Shown here: one piece after another, positions 36,640-49,124 of the stretch
Numbering within the stretch: position 1 is the first letter of the stretch
Layout of the letters: every line of letters starts with the position of its first letter
NCBI GenBank assembly: GCA_037957365.1
Contig: JARHVA010005357.1
Coordinates: forward strand, 855,001-919,000
Origin: Torreya grandis
Lineage: Eukaryota > Streptophyta > Pinopsida > Cupressales > Taxaceae
DNA length: 64,000 nt
Reading direction: 5' to 3'
Position numbers and translations under genes: made by a program
Notes under the pieces: model-generated
Databases searched by the model: none
What the model was told of the DNA's origin: nothing
Seen by the model: only the letters and a program-made list of their open reading frames with translations

Positions 36640-38480
36640 GTTAGGGTAATATCAGCCATATCATCATATGACCAAACAAATGTTTCATAGTAATATTGGA
36701 AAAATAGGCTATATTTATCCTTTGATTAATAGTAGAACTCATTATAGATAATGATGGATTTTGTACTATGGTTGTACCAAAGTTGATTACTTAAGTTTAT
36801 TTGATAAGAATTACATTTCCATCCTATAAATGCTATAGTGTAAAAGGAAGATTAGAAAAAGGATTGGCCTTAGGATCAACATTATCATTGAAATTACTAA
36901 AGTGAGCATAAATTTTCTCAAAATGGTAAAGCTTGTGATGTTGGTGTGAAATTTGAGGCTCTCGTGCATGAAGTAACTCTTTAATGGATTCATCACTAGG
37001 AAGTGTAGGTAATGGTCAATAATATTCACCATCTACCTCTAGATCAATTATATTATCACCTTTGCTATCAAATCTTGAGTGGAGGTGGATCATAGAAGTG
37101 GCTTTTGAATCAAAATTATTTTCAATATCTTTAGGGGAAGCATCTAAATTTTGATGTGTAATGTCATCTTGGTTGATATACTTTGGTACAACATAACAAG
37201 GATGAACTATTTTAGAATTATTGATATAGTTTCTTGAGGTAGTAGTGGTAATAATTGTATCACACTTACAAATGTTTTTTTTTTAAATAGAGTAAATTAT
37301 TAAATACAATTGTAAATAGAAGCATAAGGGATTATACTATATTTATGATTTTTGTAATGTGGCCAATACCATTGGAAGAATTAATTGATGATACTAGAAT
37401 AAAACTATATTAGTTTTATATAATGGTTGGATGGTACAATTAGAAGATGGAATAATAATTGTATCAACACTCTGAGGAAACACATGGTCAATATAATAGG
37501 TATATAATGGGTTAACTATATCAACACTTTATGGTAGTCACCTAGTATAGTTAGAATTTTAAAGATGAACTTTATCATCACTCTAAGGTAACACCTAGAT
37601 GGTACAATAAATATATGGTTATTTAATTTTAAAAATACTCTAATGTAATTATTTTATATAATAGGAAGATGAAACACAAACTATATTGACACTCTAAGGA
37701 AACACTTAGTAAGTATAATCATAAAGGCTAGAAATTTTTGAACTTTATTGGGTTACATGATATACTTAGAGTTATTTGGAGAATCAAAATATTTATTGAT
37801 AACTAATGAAGTGTTTTCCATTGGTTATTTAATGGGAGGAATACATCCTTTATATTATAGGTCATTTTCTTCATCACTAGAATTATATTATATATGAACT
37901 AGATAGACACATCAATCAAAGGCCTGCATCTTAGCAAAGTATTTTTGGTAACAATTTAGATCCAAGTTCCATTATTTATTTTGGGAAATATGTAATCATT
38001 GTCATATGATGGTGAGATATTAAAATCATGTTTAGGTTATCAATATTTATCATTCAAAGTGTCTTTAGATTAACACACCAATTTGACTAAATATTTGCGG
38101 AGATAATGAAAAATATCATAAAAAGGATTGGCCACCCTAAGTTAATTACATACAAAACCATATCCTATATAATAAGCTTCATGAGAATTATAAGGTGGGC
38201 TCTTAGTTTCATCATAAAGTAAGGGAATTATCTTATTTCATGGTAGGAAATATGAAATAATCCATTCTAACATATAATGAGGTAATTTATTAGAGTTAAA
38301 AATGGTTTTTAGTTCATTGGGTTCATCATCATCAAAATTGGAAAGAGTTACTTGTAAATCAAGATATATGTTGATAAACTCAAGAAGAGCAGGACTATTA
38401 ATATAAAGAATAGTTATGATGTGATTTTTATTTTTAGGATTATTTGAGACCCTATGGGTTGGGATCAGATCCATTTTTAT
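36640..38480 (-). pseudogene. Protease-RT linker and protease end (element E)
   Basis: Near 36960-37020 the minus strand reads PLPTLPSDESIKELLHAR followed by YHFEKIYAHFSNFNDN, matching the linker of element B. Stretches between 37100 and 38230 are low-complexity with repeated 'acactctaagg.aacac' words (about 37470, 37580, 37690) and many stops. At 38474-38238 an open stretch with INSPALLEFINIYLDLQVTL and NFDDDEPNEL is the counterpart of B 6960-6850, just downstream of protease. The protease active site itself (about 38500-38900) could not be read. Confidence 0.6.
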
Positions 38481-39079
38481 AAATTATTACCATTGTGATT
38501 GAACTTAATACATTGGCTACTATAAAAATTGATAACTCTCATACCATTTTTTTTATTACATGGTTAAGTTCTCATGAGTTCCATTAAATCAATCTTACAA
38601 GGCATGTAATTAAGCTCATCTAGTAAATTATATTATGATTTTTGATTATAACCATTATTACATTTAGTTTTATTTTTAAGAGTGACCTTATGAGGTATGT
38701 AATAGAGGTATTTAATGTGATAGGTTGAGGCTTTAAAGGTGGAGCAAGCTCACCACTATGTGGAAAATTAGAAGATGTAGTGGTGGTAGTGGTAGCCTTG
38801 TTAACAAATATATTTGGGGAAGGATTCTTATGATTAGTAATGGGTCCTTTATGAGCAAGCTTATGATCATAATTATCATTTACCATGTTAAATTTTTAAA
38901 AATTAGTGTAGTAATGATCATAGTTGGCATTAATAACATAAAAAATTCATTGGAATGTTGTGTATTGGGATCATATTTTTGAGAGGGATTTTGAGATTAT
39001 TTATTTATATATTTAGGCTGATTAGGATATTTCTTATAATATGTAATGCATTATTTATGACTTTATTTGGTAATAAAGT

Positions 39080-40480
39080 CATGATTGAATCCCCCCACCA
39101 TTAAATTATATTGACAACAAGTTTTTAATGTTAACAACTTTCATGAAAATGACTAATGTCATTATGGAACTAAATAATGTTTTAGGGGTCATGCCATGGT
39201 GGTGTGGTAGGGGTGGAAGAATGAATTCATGGTTAATATGGAGATAATAACTTCCTAATTTAATCCAAATTGAAGAGAGTGTAGGTGTGAAATTGATTAT
39301 CTAAATTGGACACCCTCGATTTTGAGCTAGAGAGGATTATTTTATAGATAGTTAATATTGATTGTGATGGATGAGGCTTGAAAATATTTTTTTGGTCTTT
39401 TGATATCTTTTAGATTGAGTCACAAATAAATGTTGTATTTTTTATTAGTTTAAGGAATCTTCTAAATTTTGACGAGTGAATATCCAAACTTTATATCGAA
39501 TAGGAGCCTCACAAATAATAATAAAGAGCTTGAATATATTTTCATTACTTATTATATGATCCACTTTATACTCTAATTATTTCCATTATTTGATAAAATC
39601 ATGCAAAAATTCATTAGGGTTTTTCTTAGAATTGTTAAAGTTTTTAAAGGTTATTCACAATAATCTTATTGTTTAAATTCCTTATCTGTATCATTGACTA
39701 AATCATATAATTACGTAATGAAATGTCTATAAATTCGGATATACCATTATAGTGCATCTCTAATGAATTTGTTATCTATAATTTTTGTAATATCATAAGT
39801 AATAGTTTTAAGCCATTCCTTATAGAGTTTTTAAATTATAAAATATGTAAGGTAATATCAATTACTCCATGGTATGTGATGGTTTGAGAAATTATTCCAA
39901 TATCCATAAACATTATGAATAGTGCTAAAGCTTTATTTTGAGTATTTTTAATCATATTATTTTGGATTAGAGGTTGAGGAATAATTTTTCCATTAGAATT
40001 TTTAAGGTTTTAAGAAGTAACATGATTTTGGTTTGGTTAACTTGTTAACATTTAAGGACCTTGGTTAGTAACTTATAAGATGTGGTTTTACATTTGAAAT
40101 ATTTGAATACCACTAGAATATTTCTTAAGGTCCATTTGTTAAACCATTTGTTCAAGGACTTATGAGATATCTAGAGGAGGATTAGAATTTAAATTGGGGT
40201 GTTAATTGGAATTAGGTATAGGATACCCAATAATGGTCTTGGGAGGAAGATTCTTGGCATTGGTGTTGGTTGTCATGATTGATGTAGTATGTGGGGGAAG
40301 TTTACTAGAACTCCCATTACTATTTGGACTATAAATGGTGTTTTCATTAATATTTTTAACAAATTGATCAAGTTCTCATAGATATGAAGTTTTGATGATT
40401 TGAGCCATGTTAAATTCGATATATCAAGGTTGATATTGAGATAAATTACACCTTGAGTAATTTCCATCAATGGTGGATAA
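39080..40480 (-). pseudogene. Gag remnant (element E)
   Basis: A decayed gag is inferred from position and from a knuckle-like stretch near 39170 with FHNDISHFHESC, which aligns with the element B knuckle FHVDIGHSHKTC. Its first Cys is lost to a stop-containing stretch. The N-terminal part (40470-40273) is an open stretch rich in Asn/Leu/Ile, collinear with the N-terminal gag of B near 9350. Many stops are present. Confidence 0.6.
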
Positions 40481-41020
40481 AAGAGGAATGAAATAAAAAC
40501 CCATAAATAATTTGAATGGGTTAAGGATTTATATAAATATCATAAGAGGAGAAATTATGATGAAAATATGTCATGGAGAGATTTAAATAAGGAATACTAT
40601 AAAAATTAGTGATATGGTATCGACCTGGTTGATTCGATAGGAAATTAAAATAAGAAGTAGAAAACCATACCAGATTGATTGATAGAATATTATTGGAAAA
40701 CTTAACTTATCATTTTGGGTAATATAGTTGGAGAATACACATAATTTATCAAGCTAATTATTATAGTTATAAAAATATAAAAGTGTATTGATCTGGCCAA
40801 TATAGTTGGGTTAAGAGCTTCACTAAAATGTATGATGATAGTGAAAAAAATGATAAGAATGAAAAATTAAAAAAATTAAAATGATTCAGCTAGAGGTGGG
40901 ATAAGATTCATGTCAAGTTCACTAGAATGTATGCATGATCTAGGATGACCTATAATTATCCTCCTTTTCTCAATAGACTAAGAATATAATAAAGTCATAA
41001 AAATAAAGCCTATGTATACT
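40481..41020 (-). repeat. Leader of element E
   Basis: Non-coding. It contains scattered words such as 'tcgacctggttgattcgat' near 40620 and 'gatctggccaatatagttgg' near 40793 that match the 'gatc..ctagtt' repeats in the leader of B. 'gtcaagttcacta.aatgta' near 40912 corresponds to 'gtcaggttcaccataattta' near 11728. Confidence 0.5.
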
Positions 41021-41143
41021 TAGAATGTACATAGGGACTTATAATAACTATACACTTTGATATGGGGTATAGATATCACTAAAAAAAATTATTATACCCC
41101 ATATCAAAGTATATAGTTATTATAAGTCCCTTTGTACACTCTT
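41021..41143. repeat. Long inverted repeat (about 50-base arms, 23-base loop)
   Basis: Left arm 41021-41070 and right arm 41094-41143 are reverse complements with about four mismatches; the loop is 41071-41093. The core 'ttataataacta' pairs with 'tagttattataa'. Part of the arm and loop ('gatatggggtatagat.tcacta') recurs in direct orientation at 41182-41204. It could be a small fold-back element, a snap-back by replication template switching, or a hairpin in the element E leader. No coding sequence. Confidence 0.8.
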
Positions 41144-41632
41144 CTAAGTCTATACGAAAGTGTTTCGAATCCTAAGCCTATGATATGGGGTATAGATCTC
41201 ACTACGGTTCAATGTAGATAAATGATTTTAAAAATGATAACAAAGGGGTGTATCAAGGAGATAATAAGGATGGTAAATATAAGGAACTAATGAAAAAGGT
41301 TAACCTAGATCAAAAATAGATATAATTAATAAAATAATAAGAATATAACTGATGCAATGGTCAACCAATGGATGGCCTATGTAACCTAAGGTGATAAATG
41401 GAAATCCTAATAAACCATATAGTTATACTATACTATTTGGTATAATGAGCATAAGGATAAATAACACATTTAATAGAATAATAATAAAATCATATATATA
41501 TACTAAATAATGAATGGAAAGAGAGTAAGGATAGGCTTTGGGTGGACCTGTTGATACCTAAATCTCCCCCTTTGGCTCAAGTGTAACATTGAAAGATATG
41601 TTGTAGGTTGAAAACCTAAAATGGAAATAATG

Positions 41633-41666
<34 letters not shown>

Positions 41667-41879
41667 TTATATCATAAATTTGGAACTCTAAACATTGGGA
41701 CATATCTTCAAAATTATTCCTCCCATTGAGATTTAATGACTATAAACAAAGTTAGACCTCAAAGATAAGAAAATAACTCATAAATCCTAATAATACTACA
41801 TATGAGCAAAAATGTGAGTGCAAGTAGAGTAAATGAGTGTGTTATATTATTTTGGAATGAAATATAACCCTTAAATATA
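41144..41879. other. Non-coding; AT microsatellite and a polypurine-like tract
   Basis: No gene is seen. At 41631-41667 there is an AT/TA run interrupted once. On the minus strand, 41564-41577 reads as a purine tract (caaagggggagatt) identical to the one that precedes the 3' LTR of copia element I at 61978-61965; an isolated copia 3' end could lie here, but no pol accompanies it. Confidence 0.4.
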
Positions 41880-42640
41880 TAGATATAATATCCAAAACTA
41901 ACCTTGAGCTTTAATTATGTGATCACATCAAGTCTTCAGAAGCATGAAATAGATCATGGCAACATATAGAGGGTAATAGTATAAGATCAATAAGTAATCA
42001 AGCACACACACAAGAGAAATCAAAATCAAATTAATAAGAAAATGGTCCAAGGAAACCTCAAACAAGGTGCATGTTCAAATTCCACATAAATGAAGGGACA
42101 TGACTTAGTCAAATGTTTAAACATCATAGAAATGACATAGTTAAAAGTCCACATACAATATAGAGTGGCATAATCAAATGTCCTAATAATCAAGCAAAGG
42201 CACATTGGCCATAATCAATGGAGTATATTAAACTTCTAAAATAGGTAATAAAATTCAAACTTATAATAATCAAGGCACACACTCAAGTAATTGCATAAAT
42301 GAAAGCATCAAATTTAAGCAACCAATATGAGTATAGCATACTAGTTCCTAAACATATGTGTTTTCAAGAAATATTAAGTACATAGCATATTAAGTACAAT
42401 TTTAAATGTATGAGTATGGATATAGGCATGTGTAAGTATATATAAGATCAAATATGATGATGGAAAGTGATCATATAATAATATGACCTAAGTGTGTTAT
42501 GATTAGATAATTGGATGCCCTCAATGTACTTAGGACATGACTAGAGGGAAGTCCCAACATCTAGTTATGCATATATCATGCATCTGTGTATGTCTATATC
42601 ACACTCAAATGAAGCGTGAAACATATGTGTATATAGGAAA
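41880..42640. repeat. Diverged repeat block, candidate LTR (copy 1)
   Basis: This block resembles 46760-47420 in the same orientation: 'gcatgaaatagatcat' (41942) with 'gcatgatatagatcat' (46797), 'catgttcaaat' (42069/46900), and a block around 'gatgccc...gacatg...aagtc.aacatct' (42514/47271). The two copies flank a gag-only remnant, so they may be old LTRs. Similarity is low and the edges are uncertain. A/C-rich non-coding sequence. Confidence 0.4.
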
Positions 42641-42839
42641 TAATGATATGTTATCTACTAACATGGAATAAATAACACATGTATAATAAATAGTATAACT
42701 AGGAACATGTTGAAGATTTTTGGTATGTTTAAATTATTTGAAGATTTTTGTATTTTTGGAATATTTTATTTTTTAAAGTTTTTTGGAATATATTTGAAAG
42801 GATAAGCAAGGAGGGAATGTAAAAGAAAAAGTGATACTA

Positions 42840-44170
42840 AAAACCAATGTACTCATCAATGGTATTCATCTTTGAAGGCTTTATATCATGTGTTGCATAT
42901 TCATATGTTTCATAATTAGTATCATCAAGATCATACCAATATTTTGTATTATTAGGATTATAATCATCAATGTAATCATTATTATGGGAGACATCAAACT
43001 TATTAGGTTATTCTTGAACTTATGTCATTTTGATCATATTTGTATGAAATACCAACTTCACCATACATTGGAGTTCCCTTCTTGAAAATTTGTTTTTATA
43101 GATTATGTTAATCATTATCAAAATGTTTCATCTCATTATGGGATAGAGAAGAGTCATTTATCTTTGCTTGAACAGTAGGAAAATATGTAATTTATGCCTT
43201 GAATTCTTTATTTGAGGATGAAAGCATAGGCTTTATAGTATTGCATTTAACCATTTGTTCCTTTATACATGGAATAATATTATGTTTGTATCCTTGGTAA
43301 TTATATTTGTATCCTTTGATTTTTTAGTCATGTCTTGCTTTCAAATATCCTTTGTTAAGAACCCTCTTTATAGAATGATTTTTTGTTTATCTTGAGTCTA
43401 ATTTTTCAACTTTTATTCTTGCTCTTTTTTTAACATTGCCTTTTGTAGTTGTTCCTTTTAATTTTTATATTTTTGTAGTATTTCATGGTCTAGATTTACT
43501 TTTTGAATATTTTCTTGTTCTATATTTTGTATCTACAATTATTTATGTTCTGAATTATCTTTTGGTACCCATATTTGTTATTTTGGCACTTATTATTTAG
43601 GAGAGTTACTCATGGTGTGTGAGTGGGTTTTTTGGTTGATGTATCGATGATAGGATATCCACTATCTATTTAACTTTGTATTTTTTTATTTAATTCAAAA
43701 CAATAATATGTATGATGTCCATGTATTCTATAATATGCACAATAGTATTTGGGTCTCTTTATAGAATGTAGAGTAGGTGAATCACTTTGTTTCAAAGCAT
43801 TTATCTTAGGATTTCACTAAGAATCTTATTATCCTTTTTTCATACTTTAATCATTGGTTGTAGATCTGTTCTATTGTATATTTTTAGTTGGATATGATAC
43901 ATTGGTAAATGAAGATGCAAACACATGATTAACACTAGCATATTTTAGATTTTGTGGGTATGTAATATGATTTTCCAAAGATGTGAACCTTGAATTGAAA
44001 TATTTATTTTAATTTTTTAACTCTTTTATTAACTTTCTCATAGTGACATTTTGATATTTGAGGGATTCATAATCACAAACCCTAGGTAATTTGGATTGAA
44101 CATACATACACACACCATCTAGGTTTTTAAGAAAGGTTTATTGGTTATTGTATGCTTTTATATTTTAAAA
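42840..44170 (-). pseudogene. Ty3/gypsy gag remnant without pol
   Basis: On the minus strand a gag with a knuckle-type motif near 43730-43690 (KYYCAYYRIHGHHTYYCFEL; usual form C.YH...GH....C, with the first His now Tyr) followed by LNKKIQS and IDSG. Upstream lies a coiled segment (ELIKEL, NKYFNSRFTSLENHITYPQN, near 43980). Downstream an Asp/Asn/Tyr-rich stretch (DDYNPNNTKYWYDLDDTNYE, near 42940) lies in good frame. No protease or RT follows on the left, where the diverged repeat block begins. Gag would coat element RNA; here it is dead because of many stops. Confidence 0.7.
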
Positions 44171-45299
44171 ATGGATTCAATATACTATATATAGTAACTT
44201 AATCTAAAATATATAAATCTATATATAGTAACTTAGTTAAGGATTATTAACATCATCTTACTTCTCTTTATCTTCCCTCCAAGATCTTCAAATGGATTCT
44301 CCAAGGATAATTGGATTACTTGTTAAATTGCTTAAAAATGGTGGCTTCAATATTTCAAGTGAGCATAAAAAGATTAATGGATTCTTAAATGCAAGGATAT
44401 TATGGATGTAATGAGAGTATTAAGGCTATAGGAGAGCTCGTGTGTATTCAAAACTAGTTCAACCAAGCTCCTTACTTGGTTATTTATAGGTTGGTGGGGA
44501 GGATTAAAAATGAATTTTAAATTCATAATAACCCTTTAGTTTTAGATAATTATAGAGAATTGGAGAAGACTCTAGATTTTAGAGGATTATATATATGATT
44601 AGGGATTAGTTTAAGGGTTTTTTATGGGTTTAAGAAACTAGGTATGTAGGAGAATCTATGGATAGGTTGGATAGAGAGGATTAAGTAGAATATTTTGAAT
44701 TTTAAATTGGCAAGTGGAGCAAGTGGTTATTAAATGAGGTGGGATAGTGGTTTAATGGGATGTTAGTGGGATAGTTAAGGAATTAAAATAGTATTGGGTG
44801 TGTATGAAAGTTCACATGACGTAGGAAATATATAATGGGAAATGAAGTTTATATATTTAATCAAGACAATGGTTACAAAATTAATTATGATAAATAGTAG
44901 GATTAAGGGAATAGTTAAGGTAATAAAATTTAGATGTACACATTTTACCCCTCTTTGAAAGGGCATTGTAAGTGATTAAGTGGGGAGTAATGGTATTTCA
45001 AAGAAAAACTATTGTGTGGATTGGTTAATAAAAATGAGGTTGTGGTTACCTTATTTTGGCATTATAGGATGGGCCACCTTACCCCTTAAAGAATTGATAG
45101 CATGGATATGCTTATAGGGATGGTAGATATTACCATCCTTAGGGTTAAGAGGAGGAAGATGTTATTTTTTATCCATTTTAATTTTACAAAGACTAATATG
45201 ATAATAATAATAAAGAAGATATATACAAACTCTAAGGAACAATCAATCATGAAAATGAAATTTAGAATTGAATAATTATAGTAATTAGGTAAAATCAAA
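44171..45299. other. Non-coding leader of the gag-only remnant
   Basis: G/T- and A-rich DNA right of the gag with no recognisable protein. Two minus-strand open stretches (44775-44966, 45086-45298) give only hydrophobic low-complexity peptides. Confidence 0.4.
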
Positions 45300-46690
45300 A
45301 GACCTTAGGGAAAGCTAGGGTTTGGAAATCAAAAAATAGGTTCACCAAATTTTTAACCCTAAATTTAGATATGAAGGTATATCTAGGGTTAATGGGTATT
45401 ATATTATATTATATTTTACACTAGGATGGTAAGCTAACCTAATGAGCAAGTCAATTAATAGAAATCTCAGATAAATGATATTTTGAATTTATACAATTGA
45501 GATTTGCTAAAAATATTAAAGTACATTGACTAATAAATATTTCAATGAATTGGAAATAAATGATATTTATCTATTTTATTGTGCATATGCATGTAGGATT
45601 TGTAATAGGATAGAAGTGGACTAGAAGGTGATCTTGGAGTAATTGTTAAAATTTGAGAATATTTTTTCTATGGCCTCAAACACTTACATCGGATCTAGAT
45701 AATTGTATCGACATGTGTCTGACTTTGATGTTGATGTTTTTGGAATATTGACTAGATCTGATTGTGAACAACTAGATCCTTATGGGTTTTTTGTTCCCTT
45801 TCTTCTGATGTCTTTAGACCATGTGCATAGTTTGTCACTCCTTTTTAAATGATCAAAACCCTATCTTTTCACCCTTAGAGTGACTGTGGGAAAAATGGGT
45901 TAGTAGGATCATAATGTTGAGCTACCCCAAGGATCCCTTTGTTAATGGGAGTTTTATACATAGCTAATACTTTTAATAGGGCCTCATAATTATGCATTTA
46001 TCCCCTATGTGTTGTCTTATGTGTGCATAAGGATGCAATGTGTGATAAGTAAAGACATAGAATGACCTAGCTTGTAACTTAGAAAATATGTCTCATGAAG
46101 TTCTCTTTGAATGCTTTAGACCTATGTAAATATTGATTCTATGATTTATATATAAATATGTATGAATATGGTAGGTTTTCTCACTTGAATTATTTTTGAG
46201 TGCTTCTTGGTATATAACCTTGTGAGTTGTATGTGATTTCTTGGTGATTTATAGGTGATGAATGAATGAGGGTTGATCTTGTGTATACCAATCCATTTTG
46301 TAAATATCTCACACTAAATAAATTATGCCAACCTTTAATATACATTTATTTTTATAAATTGGATGACCTTTTCACACTTGACACTTTGTAGGAAAAGTGG
46401 ACACTTGTGTCAATGTAGGTGTTTGTCTAGGACATAAGTGTCCAGGGAGCTAAAAAATAGGTATAGGTCCAAAACTAGAAATGAAAGATAATAATTAGGT
46501 TTAGATATTTTTTCATAATATATAAGGCACATTCACCAAAATAACAATGGTCAAACTAAGAGATAATAAATTTAGACACAAAGAGATAGTAAACGCGAGC
46601 CTTTAGGTAGTGGACAGGGATAGAACTAACATGTACATCCATGATAGGTATTTTCTAATTTTAAAAGACTGAGGTACTACATAAATTATA
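45300..46690 (-). repeat. Retrotransposon leader block, copy 2
   Basis: Match to 1500-2885 in the same order and orientation. It lies to the right of a minus-strand gag, as copy 1 does, which argues that both are the same functional part (5' leader or LTR-leader) of one Ty3/gypsy family. Few CpGs are retained. No gene is present. Confidence 0.65.
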
Positions 46691-46759
46691 TTTTAGTTTT
46701 TACACATTTATGTAACATATGAAACAAGGCCTATAGAAATGTATCATTGAAATTGATAG

Positions 46760-47420
46760 TAGTAAATTATAATTGGAGAATACACAGTAGCTAGTGCATG
46801 ATATAGATCATAACACTCATCAAACTTCAAAATATCAAAAATCACACAAACACAAAAATAAAAAATTAATACTCTAAGACCAAGGGATGCATAAAATGGA
46901 CATGTTCAAATGTCTCATAAGCCAAGGCCAAGGGTTACATGCAAATGAAATTAATAATGTCACAAATAAGGAACATGCTCAAATATCATAAAAAACAAGA
47001 AAATATCTCATATATTTGTTTAAGAAATTTAACACAAGGGCCAAGGGATATACATAATATACAAACAAAAGTATAATCTATTATGTACAAGTTAAAGCAT
47101 CAATGGAGTATAGAACTAGAAAATATTTTACACCATATATATCTAATGTGATCATATCCTATAAAATAGCATGTATATGTACATAATTTAAGATAGAGAA
47201 GTTATAAATAAAATTTTAAAGAGTATATAATTTAATGGTATATGATTTTTAAATATTGTAACCATTAGAAAAGATGCCCCCACCATGACATGTGGGTAAA
47301 GGCAAGTCTAACATCTTAATCTATTTAAAATTTTGTATGTCTTACATAAAAATCATAAATAATATTTAAATTCATATGTTATATAAAAAGAGTATTCGTG
47401 ATTCAAAGGAGTTAGTTAAA
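46760..47420. repeat. Diverged repeat block, candidate LTR (copy 2)
   Basis: Counterpart of 41880-42640. It follows directly on the leader block, which is where a 5' LTR of a minus-strand element should sit. LTR ends and primer site were not recognised. Confidence 0.4.
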
Positions 47421-49046
47421 ACCGATCAAAACACAATATTTGCTTCTTGAGCCAACCTCTACTAGCCCTCTTGAGGTACTAATTATAATGTTTAGATAAA
47501 TATAGAAGGTTCTAAATCATAAAAATTGATATGTATATACTTATTATCATCATTTATCAAATATAAATAATTATATTCTAAATAAAAATTTAAGTTTCTC
47601 TATTTTCAAGTTTTTGGTGTTTGTAGGCCTCTTCTTGTAGCACTCTAGACATTGTGTTCTAGAATTATTTTCAACCACATAGAGTTTAAAATTAAAAAAA
47701 TGTATTTTTTAGATACCCATTAAGGTTTTACATCAAAATACAAAGTTTTGGATTATAAATCTCTAATAAAGCACACAAACTCAATCATTCTCTTAACCAA
47801 TTAGGTCTCCTAGGTCTAACATAGTGTTTTGGCTTTATATAACTCCACATGTGTCAAAATTCAAATGTAGTGTTTTATTAACCTTTATAATTTAAAAATA
47901 ATAAATTCTACCAAGTTTAAGTATATTTTTAACTTCCTTTATACTCAAACCATGAAATGGTCTCAACTCTTCAACATGTCTTTCTCACAGACCAAGTAAG
48001 AACAAATTTGGATTTTAAGGAATAAATTGGATTTTTGATTGTTATTTAAAGTTTTAAAAGGTATATTAAAGTATGTATAACACTAAATAATATAATACAC
48101 TTTTGTTTTTTTACAAAATACTCAATAAACCACAAACTTACCAATAGAAGCACCCAAAAAAGTAGGGTACAGGCATGTACTAGCAAAGCTTATGAAATGG
48201 GTTGTGTCTAATTTTATCTTAAAATTTATATCCTATAAATATGTTTAATTTAATTTGTACCACATTTTTACAAATTCATTTACACAAAAAAACACTTAAA
48301 CATGGTAAACATCTTATATTCCCTATTGAGAATTTAATAGTTCTCTGATTATGTATATAGGTTGAAAGAACTCTATTTTCTTGTTAGATATCAATATTTA
48401 TCAATATGTCCACTTTCACCAATAAATAATACCATTAATTTATATAAATTCAAATCCTCAATCAGTATTACCAAGTCTCAAATATTTCATTAGTAATCAA
48501 ATCTTATTAACAGTCAACACTTACACAATATAAATGTAATTGTCTTGCTCTTAGCCCTGTGTCATGTTCCTTCTCATTATTGGAGCCTTAAAATATTATT
48601 ATTTATTTAAATTATGAATTTAATACATATTAAAAGTCTTATATATTTCCTAAAAATCCTCTAACTACTCAATAACCTCCCAACATAGGTCTTGATTAGA
48701 TTTTAAGTGTATTTGCATAACAATAACATTGACCAAACCTTAATAAACTTAAAATAACTAGAGTAACTCTTAAAAACTACTATAATTTAGAGAAATTTTT
48801 CATAAACCAAAGTTTATTATTCAAAAGTTTGAATTTGAATTTTGGTGGGAAACTGCCAAATTCAAATTCTAGCCTACCTAAGCTAACCTAAACACTTGGT
48901 AATGACTCAAAAGTGTGTGATATGACCTATAATATATTTGAAACAATATAAAAAATATAAATAACCCATAAAAAAATTAATCAAATTAAAAAATAAAATA
49001 AACTTGGAGTGATGCTCCTGCATCATACTTCCAAGGGACATAAAAT
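47421..49046. other. No recognisable gene
   Basis: AT-rich non-coding DNA between the gag-only remnant and chromovirus F. It should contain the 3' LTR of F, but no second copy to the right of F was found. A segment near 48490-48620 resembles 33130-33220 weakly. Confidence 0.35.
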
Positions 49047-49074
49047 GACCTCATGAACTATTGTTCATGAGGTC
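49047..49074. repeat. Perfect 12-bp inverted repeat with 4-base loop
   Basis: gacctcatgaac and gttcatgaggtc separated by 'tatt'. It lies just downstream (minus sense) of the chromodomain end of element F. It could fold in RNA as a hairpin near the end of the pol transcript, or be chance. Confidence 0.6.
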
Positions 49075-49124
49075 TCCAACTATATTTACATAGTGATATA
49101 TCTATTATTATATAATAAAAGTGT

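Larger units (their letters stand above)
33300..41550 (-). mobile_element. Element E: second Tat-like Ty3/gypsy copy of the B family
   Basis: Minus-strand decayed element collinear with element B. From left to right are integrase (33335-33880), second RNase H (34340-34590), RT connection and RT (35127-36600, interrupted by an insertion), linker (36800-37100), protease-linker end (38238-38474), gag (39080-40480) and leader (40481-41020). Matching blocks of B and E occur in the same order, including the linker motif ELLHA and the acidic DDDEPNEL. It is truncated at the left near a TA repeat and no LTR was recognised. Divergence from B is high, so these are independent old insertions. Confidence 0.8.

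Noticed and set aside
41161..41185. tRNA-like 'ttcgaatcc' word after the hairpin
   Set aside because: No cloverleaf can be drawn around it; a short TpsiC-like match is expected by chance.
41631..41667. AT dinucleotide run as a replication origin or promoter
   Set aside because: Simple microsatellite with no further supporting signals.
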